Source of the DNA: Lingula anatina
Lineage: Eukaryota; Brachiopoda; Lingulata; Lingulida; Lingulidae
Assembly: GCF_001039355.2 (NCBI RefSeq)
Contig: NW_019775192.1
Coordinates: 53,230 to 117,229, forward strand
Direction of reading: 5' to 3'
Length of the DNA stretch: 64,000 bases
Shown: positions 55,701 through 64,000 of the stretch, in pieces
How the letters are laid out: the number at the start of each line of letters is the position of its first letter
How positions within the stretch are numbered: position 1 is the first letter of the stretch
Notes under the pieces: model-generated
Database searches by the model: none
The model's input: the letters and a program-made list of their open reading frames with translations, nothing else
What the model was told of the DNA's origin: nothing
Program-made: the position numbers and the translations under genes

Positions 55701-55857
55701 TCAAAGAAAGATGGTAATGGCATATTTTCAGGATGAAGAATAAAAGCTTACAAGAAGTTATTGTTATTAGATTCCATTCTGTTATTTTCAGGAAAAGAAA
55801 GTAAAAATGCTGGGAACACCCAATCCTCAAACCCCAGACAGCTTGAAAGCACTTTGA
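46787..55857 (+). CDS. TCF20/RAI1-like chromatin protein with ePHD finger, exons 3 (end) to 9
   Basis: Exons: 46787-46819 (end of exon 3), 48701-48790, 50048-50139, 50554-54441, 54721-54814, 55397-55446, 55792-55857. The 1296-codon exon 6 encodes a Gly/Pro/Ser/His/Gln-rich N-terminal half, then Lys-rich disordered sequence with AT-hook-like motifs (GGRPRKS about 52590, KGRPRKS about 52635, KKRRGRPPGSKN about 53730). Next is the family block YIHLEGDPSHPTLCTVVNTP (about 53950), which in RAI1/TCF20 precedes the extended PHD finger. The ePHD spans WICALCGKG, DLYGPYYPE, YWFHEDCITWCDGVYL (exon 6), MCIVCKQPGATLACFNKGC, YHYGCAVEKG (exon 7) and FDDDNFSIVCTKHK (exon 8). RAI1 and TCF20 are nucleosome-binding nuclear regulators. 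The last 22 codons end at TGA 55857. The N-terminus is probably the SAM exons at 38958-41637. Confidence 0.9.
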
Positions 55858-57309
55858 CCAAACAATCAGTAAAGAAGGTATAAGGTTTATTTCATTATTG
55901 CCAGTCTAAGTGGAAAAACTTTTTAATTTTGAGTTTAAAGTCAAATGAATTCAAACTGAGTCCTAAGTGCATTTAAATGAACTGAGCAGAATTACTTTTC
56001 TTATTAAACAGTGGTCTTTGGTGAAAAAATTGATTGTGCATGGATATTGAAAAATAATGAAATGTATGCATAAAATATTATAGGATAATTTAATGACAAA
56101 AAGGTTACAAATATTTAATGCAATTTATAAATGATATTTTAAGATTAAACATTTTGTTCTTTGCAGGTTGATATTGTCTTCACTGGGCATCTGTGTGAGA
56201 GAAAAAGTTATGAGAAGTTTTCCCAAATACATTGTGACAAAAATGTTGTTGCTTATGTTTTCAAGTAGAGATAACTTTGCACTGACAGTGTCATTTCCTT
56301 GCCAGGAACTCAAACCAGCTGTTTATACTACTGAAAAGTTATACTGGTCTACAGATCAACCCATTTGACTTTTATTTCATTTTTTTATTTTTTTCAAAAT
56401 CCAACTTCTCATTTATTAGAATATGTACATAATTTGGATATTTTTGTACAATATGGTAGAGTAAGTTTAAAGTCTTCTTTGGAGCTTTGAGACCATTCAT
56501 ATGCTGGTGTTGTTCCAGTTAGGTGTACAGGCCCTCCCCCCCCCCCCTTTTTTTTTGTCAAACGTAAATCATGTGTAACAAGTCATTTTAAAATGTTTAT
56601 TGTTAGCTTTGGCCAAATACATCTTTTTTCAAGACTGATGAAACTGTATAAATGTTGGAGAATTGTATGAAATACAACTTATTTGTACAAATACAAAATG
56701 CTTATGAAAAAAATATATATACAGTAAGCTTATTGACAGATGTGTCACTTGAGTGTTTCCATTGGTGGATTCATGCATTTGCTCTGTCATAATTATATGT
56801 ATGACAATTTTGTAAGTTGCTTGTACATTGTTGCTTATTTATATATATAAACTTAGAAATGTACAAAAATGGTTACACAGACATTGTTAAAAAGCATTTG
56901 CTAGATTTATCATTTCATTTATATCATTAATACAAGTAGGGCACTTTCAGTATCTGGAATAAAGCTGCTGTTTTGTAGTTGATATGAAAGTTTTATTTTA
57001 TTGAATACTGATCATGATTTACGGCACTGTTTATTCAAGCCATTAATGTATTCAAACTCTACAGTATTTCTCTGTGAAGAAATTAAGGCTAAGTTGAAAA
57101 CCTGAAACAAAACTTGCCTGCCTTTTAGTATGTAAAATCGATATAAATCATCGACTCCAGGAGGCTTGCGGTCCCTTGGTGAACGATATTTTGCTTTTCC
57201 CATTGGTTGACTCGCGGAAAATCGCCATAGGATACTCCAAAAACGTAGGAGCAGCGAGCAAGACTTGTGAAAGTTACCAAAATTTTGTGATTGCATCCCA
57301 GTGTAAACG
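55858..57309. other. 3' UTR of the TCF20-like gene
   Basis: AT-rich, no exon. AATAAA at 56958-56963, followed by a T-rich stretch, is a plausible poly(A) signal and would give a 3' UTR of about 1.1 kb. A C-run and T-run lie at 56534-56560. Confidence 0.5.
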
Positions 57310-57493
57310 CAGAGGCGGATTTAGGGGGGAGTCAGGGGGGTCCTGACCCCCCCTCCCTTTCGGTTTCTGAAAAAAATTAGAATTTTGACTAGATGAATTA
57401 TAGTTCTAAACCCTACTGAATGGCACCTTAATTACGTCCTCCAAAACTCCATTTTTTCATGGCCCTTTAGCGGATGGCGAGGGTCCGCCTCTG
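57310..57493. repeat. MITE with CAGAGGCGGA ends
   Basis: Ends CAGAGGCGGATTTAGGGGG and the complement of CAGAGGCGGACCCTC are inverted repeats; an inner GC-rich hairpin 'gggggtcctgacccccc' follows the left end. An (AT)n tract follows at 57502-57524. Confidence 0.75.
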
Positions 57494-58174
57494 AAACGGG
57501 ATATATATATATATATATATATATAAACTTCAACCCTCGTAATATGGGTCTGGGAGTCTTTCTAGCATCAAGCATCGGATTCTTTAATCATGCACAGTTA
57601 TCCACCAATGATTCCAACCAACTCATTCGGCATATTAAAAAAAAACTACAGCGGGTTACGAAATGTAGCCTGTAGGCCTACAGTACCATTATGAAGTTTC
57701 TTATAGGACACCCAACAGGACTCTTCAGGATATATACAGGATTCCATGGGACTTAATTTCGGCTCACGGTGGGAATTCCTATAAGGAGGGTGCCATTAAT
57801 TGAGTATACTTTCGTTACCCTTGAAGGCCGTGATTCGTGAATAATCCCAATCCCGTGACACGTGAATGCAGCTTTTTATTCTTCATTATTCATGAAATGA
57901 ATTCATCAAAGGCCTACTCAGTGATCCGTGATTTTCAAACTCGTATTTCCTGCATTTTCAGTGAGATTGGGATTAGGCCCGCTTTTATTTACTGTGATTT
58001 TTTAAATTGATGTTTTATTTTCTTCTACCCCCCCCCCCCCCATTCCCAAGAGGGAACCCCTAAAGGATTTCTACCTGGTCTTTCTAGGACATTGATATAT
58101 GTGCTCTAAGGATCTATAGGATTTTTAGCCAATTTCGTTTACTAGGATCCTGTAGGAAAATTCCGTAAGGGTAA
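57494..58174. other. Intergenic, no recognisable content
   Basis: Apart from the (AT)n tract and a C-run at 58027-58041, nothing is recognised. It carries neither exon-like nor family-like sequence. Confidence 0.4.
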
Positions 58175-58853
58175 TAGAGCGCTGAAGTTAGTGTCTGGTT
58201 TCTAGTTTTCAATTTCGTTTTTCAAAAACGATTCTGGCAACCAGAAACTAGTGTCGTTTTTCAAAAACGATTCTGGCATCCAGAATGATTCTAGTGTCGT
58301 TTTACGAAAAACGATTCTGGCATACAGAAACTAGTGTCGTTTTTCAAAAACGATTCTGAGAAACCAGAATCGTTTTTGCGGAGAGAAGCAGGGGTGGGCA
58401 GAGGGAGAGGCAACCAGCGGTGTGCGTGTACCACGACTAGGTAACCCTCACCGCGAAAGCCGGGCAGGGTCCTTTACGGTCTCTCCTCGATGTGCGCTGA
58501 GACCGAGACGGTCGCCGATTATTGCCTACGGGGTACGTGCAACCCACACCGCAGAAGCTTGCCAGGGTGTATACAGTGTTATGGTCTTTCCTCGCCGTGC
58601 TGGGAGGCCGAGTTGACCGCCGCTACCAGTCACAGGCAGCCTGCATAGCGGAAGCTGGGATTGGGGTTTGGATGGGGCTGGGGCTAGGGGTGGAGGAATA
58701 AGGGCGAGGGTGAAGAGGGGGAAGGTCCCCCGGGGCCTCCCATTGTAGTTTGAAATAGAATTTTTAATTCTTTTGAATTTTTAAAAAACGATTCTGAGAA
58801 GCCAGAATATCGTTTTTTCGAAAAACGACACTGGTTTCTGGTTGGCAGAATCG

Positions 58854-58900
<47 letters not shown>

Positions 58901-59230
58901 GACGCTGGTCTCTGGGCATCAGAATCGTTTTTGAAAAAATTCAATAAAATTAAAAAAATTATACTTCACTCGGTTCAAACTACCTAGTGAGATCCCGGGG
59001 TGGTGGGGCTTTTCCCCCTCATCCCTCTCGCCCTCTCCCTCCCTCCTCTCCTGTTTCTCTTTGCAAGAACGAATCTCAGAATCGTTTTTGAAAAACGACA
59101 CTAGTTTCTGGATGCCAGAATCGTTTTTGAAAAACGGCACTAGTTTCTGGTTGCCAGAATCGTTTTTGAAAAACGAAACTGGAAACTAGAAACTATAGGC
59201 CCTATAGGCCTATATAGCTTCAGCGCTCTA
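58175..59230. mobile_element. Foldback element of tandem short palindromes around a GC-rich core
   Basis: Ends TAGAGCGCTGAAG and CTTCAGCGCTCTA are inverted repeats. The arms (about 58200-58375 and 59065-59195) are built from a repeated unit of about 40 bp containing CGTTTTTCAAAAACG, itself a 15-nt palindrome, joined by 'attctggcaaccagaaacta'-type spacers. The two arms are mutually inverted. Between them lie a GC-rich block with two related units of about 105 bp (about 58430-58535 and 58536-58640), a G-rich stretch, a further palindrome unit, an A-run of about 38 and a C/T-rich block. A TA on each side could be a target duplication, but it also belongs to the palindromic ends. No coding sequence. 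Confidence 0.65.
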
Positions 59231-59874
59231 AAGCAAGGACATTTGATTGTATTTTTCTACATTTTTTTAGTCCTGACGATAAAAAGAAAATTCATGAAGT
59301 TCAACTGACCTTACTCTACGAGTAAAGATCAGTGAAAGATCAGTAAATGCTAACAAATTGAAATCCTAACCAATATTTTCATACTTCATATCATTTAAAA
59401 CATCGATCATTAGGTGCACGCTGTGTATACATAGGACGTCAGCAGTATGAAGTACCTATTTTCGGCCAAGTAAAAATTTCGCGCCAGTGCATCGTCTGCT
59501 TGTAAAGTGTGCCTGTTCTCGATCATGTTTACAGTATCAGTCTCAGTTTAATTAAGGTCTGTTTTTTATATACATTCAGTACCCGAAAATGTTGTATTTG
59601 ATAAATTTGGGGTTTCAGTCAACAGACTGAATGATTTGAATTTGAATGATGCGGTGATAGGTTTTGTACGAGATCGTTTTCATTTTGTTTGCTGTCTAGT
59701 CGTATTGAAAAAATCTGTTCACGTCTAGTCTACGTCTTTTTATTTTTCTAAGACTAACTGAAGGTGAAAACATCAGTTTGAATCAATGCTTATACTTATC
59801 TTTAAAAAGCAGCTTATTTTCAGAAAAATCCTCGGTGGCACCTCTTCATTATAAACAGAGAAGAAAAATTCTGC
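59231..59874. other. Upstream region of the secreted-protein gene
   Basis: No repeat family or exon is recognised. The promoter and 5' UTR of the gene starting at 59875 should be here; no specific element can be named. Confidence 0.4.
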
Positions 59875-62800
59875 ATGATGGAAAACTCTTGGTGTTTAAA
59901 GATATTTTTCTTCCTTCACTTGATGTTCTCTGTTGAAGGTAGGTTAAAATCCATTTCAATAACTACAATGTTATGAGTTCCTTGTGCTAGCAAAGAAAAT
60001 TTAAAACATGCTACTAATATTTTATTTTGGCTAAAGAAAATGCATCGTCACATTTTAATGAAGTAAGGGCCGATCTGTGTACTAATATAGAGTTAATATT
60101 GACAGATTCAATAAAAAAAGTAAGTACGTATGGATAAATATTTCTAAATTTGAATAATCCAGAATTTTTTTTTCAAATTTATTTTTGGATAGGTCAGGTC
60201 TTTAAACACAGTTTCCAGGTATGGATGAGTCCTTGGGGAGCAACAATCAACCCAGTTTCTGGTGCTTCTCAGTCCACAGGGAACCAGCATATAATGTCTC
60301 TTGAAAACTTGTTAGAATTACCCGGTACAGAGCATTATTGCTATTTTAAAATAAATCATGATATTTTTCATAAAATTTACAGAGAAACAGTTGAGAACAT
60401 ATATATTTTGATGTCAAGACGATATTGGATGAAAAAATCTTAAAATTTGTAAAGGGTTGGAATTGTTCTCTTTTTACTTTTCTGTAGGGCATTAAGTGTT
60501 TTGAAACAACCGACTGTACAATGTTGGTATGTAAAAGTTAATTTACAAAATTAAATGTATATTTTTAAGATGCATGTCAGTTTGCCACACTGACTCCTAA
60601 CACAGGGGCTTTGTCAAGTACGAGTTCCATCCAAAAGCTGAGAGATTCAAAGGGACGTACATTGGGCAGGTGGTTATCATAAAGTTTAATTACTGACTTG
60701 GGGAAAATGTTGATCTCTTGAGGTACAGAAGTATGATTAGGAAATGTGCCTTTATTTGCTTTGGTTATTTTTTGATGAATGATTTAGACTATTAAATGGA
60801 TATGACGATAATACATTGAGTCAATGTTCAACTTATTAATATATTGTTACCTAGAAAGTATAAAAAGATGCTCCTATAAATGGTAAATAATTTTGTAAGT
60901 TTACAATGCCAAGTTAACCTTTTCACCTATCTGTTTGGCATTCTTGCTTTGATTATAACTTAAGCTATTCAACATTTTATCTTCAGCATAAAGCCAATGG
61001 TAATAAAAAATCTGTAAGTATTTGGGTGCTTTCCCAGAGATTTAGATCGATCTAAAGATTAAGATTTAGATCGACCTAACTCCCTGGGGGTTCACGCTAA
61101 ATTGCAGTCAGCCGAGCGGGCACCATAGTTAATCACCCCCTTACAGCTTTAAGTAGGCGGGACAGACCCTTAAGCCGGTCAAGCTGACAGTAATCTAGTG
61201 AGACTCCCCACAGGGATAGATCGATCTAAAAATCTATGGAAATGGGGTGTTTGATAGCAGCTAGATTATCACTTAAAATTACAAAAAAATAACTGTACTT
61301 AGATATTCTTCAGACAACAGTTATAAAACATTTCACCTAATAATTCCAGTTTTTCATTTACTAGCAGTTAAATCTCAATCAAAATGAAATTGTAGAGGTA
61401 AACTGTTTAATTTGTAAAGAATATTGTTAAATTCACTATACCATCAGACATCTGTAAAAGAAGAAAAATGAAAAATGTACTTTTGAGATTTATGCCATTT
61501 TTCTGTGAAAATAGGCACAATGTATGTTTTTTATGTTTGAGTCTCAGGCCTACCCAACTACCAGACTCAGCACTGAATGATCCTGAATTCACCAGTAGAG
61601 CACCACACTACCTGTTTTCAAGGTGTGAGTCGGTAGACGCTTCGAAGTATCAGACGCGACACCGCTCTTGACCTAGTACACAATGTGATAGTGATTATTC
61701 TAAGCAGGGTTGGATTAAAGTAGTGCATCTCATCTCAAAATTTGTTCCAGGGTATGATACTGTGAAATGCAAACTGACGCACACCTTAAAAGTAGTGTGG
61801 TCTGATCTACTGGTGAATTTGGGATCATTCAGTGCCGGTCTGGTTGTTTGGTAGGCCTGAGTCTCACCCCTTTATGGAAACAGCTGTAAGCATTTTATAT
61901 CTCAGACATTTATTCTTTGCATGGGATTGATTTTTTGTAAGAATTTTGACATTTGATTTGAAATATACCTTTTTCCAGGAGAGCACAGTTCATGAAATCA
62001 CTTCCAATTGCTAAAAAAGATGTTTTTCAAAGGTATTAATTTATTAATTATTTTATAGTAATTTTATAGATATAAGTGAATATAAAACCAAGTAGGGTAT
62101 AACATTTTGAAAGACCTGAAAGAATCTTACTTATAATGGAAATGTGACAAAAAATCAAGTGCCTGAACTGGGAGCCCCCTCCCCCTTTTTTTAATATACA
62201 CATTTTAATTACCTATTGATAGAGTAATGGATTTTGAATACCAGGGGCATTTTGGTACCCGGGCCGTAGTATTAGTCCGAAGGTTCATTGGTTCATTGAA
62301 TGTTCACTAAAGAACCTTCAGATCAATGAACCCTTGATTAAAACATAGAAGTAGAGAATGTTACCATTTTCGGACCATAAACCTTCAGACTCTCAAGAGG
62401 CCCCCTTGGTACCATGGAAATTTGTTTTCCAGTGCTATGGATATGTTCAGGACTGTACCACAGCAAGATCAAGAGAGAATTATTGAAGCATTTTCTCAAG
62501 GCACATCTGCAATAGCAGAAATGGGAAACTTGTTTAGACACATTCCCTCAGCTTGTAAAAGGAGTTTACATGTAAGATACTGAGAGAAGGAACTTTAAGG
62601 GATAACAGCTGTTCATTTTGGCCAAAAAATTAATTTTTCTGGAGTAAACAACAATTTCCCCATACTTATCAATGATTAATGATTCCATTTCTACATTCAA
62701 AATTGGTGTCTGGTTTTTTTCTTAAAAGTTTGTTTTTTTGTAATAATATCTTAAGAAAAAGAGTAAAGTCATCTATGGAGGTCACATGGTCCAATGGCAA

Positions 62801-64000
62801 GCAAATATTTCAGAATTATTGCTTTAACTGCCTTTTTTATGGTAAAGTAGAATATATTATATTTCTTTGACCTCTTTACAAAGTTTTTATTGTGAAATAT
62901 AGGTCTCATATGAAGAGTTGTCATCCCTTTAAGCATAAACTTATCTGGAATGTTTTAAAAGTCTATTGGATACTCTAAGTCAAAACATCACACAGGTAAA
63001 ATGTTTGCTTTTATTAGTTTTGAGCAATTATAAAAATGAAAATTATTCAACTGTTCAATTTTGTTAGCTTCAAGACATCAGTGCTGATCAGGCCATTCAT
63101 GCTATGGAAGGTAGTAAAGCAGACCCCAAAGTGTTAGAAAATATTATAAAAGGGGTGAGGGACTCAGAATTGATGACACTAGTAAATGAAATGCAGGATG
63201 ATTTAGAGGTAAGATAGTTATTGTTATTTCTAATAATCTTATGATGTTTTTTATGATTTTATATTGTTAAATTGTTGCTGTAATACCTGGAATAATGTAA
63301 TGCACTAAATGATCATTTTTCCATTCAAAGAAGGAGGTAGCAAACTCAGGTTTACAGATCCACATTTTTATAAGCTAAAAGTATGCTAGTTTTAGCCATT
63401 AGGAATATGTTAATCTGGGGCACTGACACTTACATATCATATATATAGTTAATTCATTTTGAAGATTCGTCATAATCAACGTGTTCATCTTTTTTTAGAA
63501 ATTAATATGTTATGGAGATGGGTCAATAACCCAAAGATCTTATCAGACACCACTGTAGCACCATAAAGGACAGATATACTTGCTTAACAGTTGGACAATA
63601 TTTCTACATTCCTGATCATTCTGTCAATGTCATTACAGTCACTGCATGTTTTAAAAGGGTACATGCACAAGACGAGACAAAGATGAATTGTTGAACAAAA
63701 GTTCAACAAGCTTTTTGACTCTGTTAAAAATGGACTCAATAGAAACAATCAGTTTTTTTATCAGATATAAATCTGTTTTATTATTACATAACCTGTGTGT
63801 CCTAATGCATATTGTGTTAATTTTTTTTTTACTTGTGTTTAATTTTTTCCTTGTATTTAGCATCTCCCAAAGGCAGATTTAAGCATAATTGCAGTGACCA
63901 CAGTAAAGAAACTGGGACCACAGCAAATGACAGCATCAGATGTTGACATGATGGGTAAAGACCTTATTTTGAATATGCCACCAGGATATATGCGGCAGTT
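59875..64000 (+). CDS. Secreted protein with helical repeats, possibly otoancorin/stereocilin-like (5' part)
   Basis: Seven exons with matching phases: 59875-59938, 60193-60324, 60570-60669, 61979-62032, 62433-62571, 63068-63208, and 63861 to the window end. Exon 1 encodes a signal peptide (MMENSWCLKIFFFLHLMFSV). The mature part begins GQVFKHSFQVWMSPWG and continues with Ser/Thr-rich sequence, DACQFATLTPNTGALS, RRAQFMKSLPIAKKDVF, then short amphipathic helical segments: RTVPQQDQERIIEAF, HLPKADLSIIAVTTVKKLG, DMMGKDLILNMPPGYMRQL. The spacing of Leu-Pro turns and helix pairs recalls the mesothelin-stereocilin-otoancorin superfamily of extracellular or GPI-anchored proteins, but this is a weak resemblance. 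The gene continues beyond the window. Two start methionines are adjacent; either preserves the signal peptide. Confidence 0.65.
61026..61249. repeat. Short MITE/SINE-like repeat in the secreted-protein gene
   Basis: Same family as 22871-23083: AGATTTAGATCGATCTA at the left, its complement at the right, and the shared interior 'ctccctgggggttcacgcta'. Lies in intron 3. Confidence 0.75.
62266..62400. repeat. MITE with AGTCCGAAGGTTCATTGG ends, diverged copy
   Basis: Left 'attagtccgaaggttcattg', right 'ggaccataaaccttcagact'. Matches 38036-38153 with more substitutions. It lies just before exon 5 of the secreted-protein gene. Confidence 0.65.
62595..62932. repeat. MITE of about 338 bp, TAAAGGGATAA family
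   Basis: Ends TTAAGGGATAACAGCTGTTC and 'gagttgtcatccctttaa' are inverted repeats. The interior is the reverse complement of 15536-15878. Lies in intron 5 of the secreted-protein gene. Confidence 0.7.

Overview
The window is AT-rich nuclear DNA from an invertebrate animal, most likely a bivalve or other mollusc. Genes are split into small exons with GT-AG introns. The density of MITEs, CR1, Penelope-like and Tc1-type elements, and above all several copies of an element built like the bivalve 'pearl' family (about 160-bp tandem core repeats, a hexanucleotide microsatellite, a terminal hairpin, T/T insertion), point to a lophotrochozoan. The species is inferred, not shown.

The window is a scaffold of six contigs joined at single n characters (9384, 26846, 32849, 41975, 46786). 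Contig 1 (1-9383) has the 5' exons of an ABCA5-like ABC transporter on the minus strand and exons 1-2 of the splicing factor PRPF31 on the plus strand. Contig 2 (9385-26845) carries a truncated CR1-type retrotransposon, a dead Tc1 transposase, several MITEs and a complete five-exon Roco gene (LRR-ROC-COR) whose last exon ends in a RHIM-like amyloid motif. Contig 3 (26847-32848) has a Penelope-like fragment, the last six PRPF31 exons and the first two exons of a SAM-domain gene. Contig 4 (32850-41974) has ten PRPF31 exons through the stop, the same two SAM exons again and a further exon. Contig 5 (41976-46785) and the start of contig 6 (46787-64000) are two versions of the same stretch of a TCF20/RAI1-like chromatin gene. 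Contig 6 continues to the end of that gene and into an unidentified secreted protein gene that runs off the window.

The two large duplications (27893-32848 against 34677-39590, and 41976-46785 against 46787-50626) look like unmerged alleles, not real tandem duplications. The copies are nearly identical, the exon differences seen are nearly all silent, and the boundaries fall at n gaps. Contig 5 carries a pearl-like insertion that contig 6 lacks, which gives a clean filled site and empty site. The true gene order is probably ABCA5-like (-), PRPF31 (+), SAM-TCF20-like (+), secreted helical-repeat gene (+). The Roco contig appears to sit inside a PRPF31 intron, but this may be a scaffolding error; PRPF31 exon 3 is not found.

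The observations most worth a second look are: (1) exon phases and contig overlaps join a SAM-domain N-terminus to a TCF20/RAI1-type protein in one 1554-residue frame; (2) the RHIM-like C-terminus of the Roco protein, suggesting an amyloid-signalling innate immune or cell-death regulator; (3) the pearl/Helentron-like element with its empty site; (4) a foldback element built of tandem short palindromes around a GC-rich dimer; (5) a hammerhead-ribozyme-like core beside the Penelope-like fragment.
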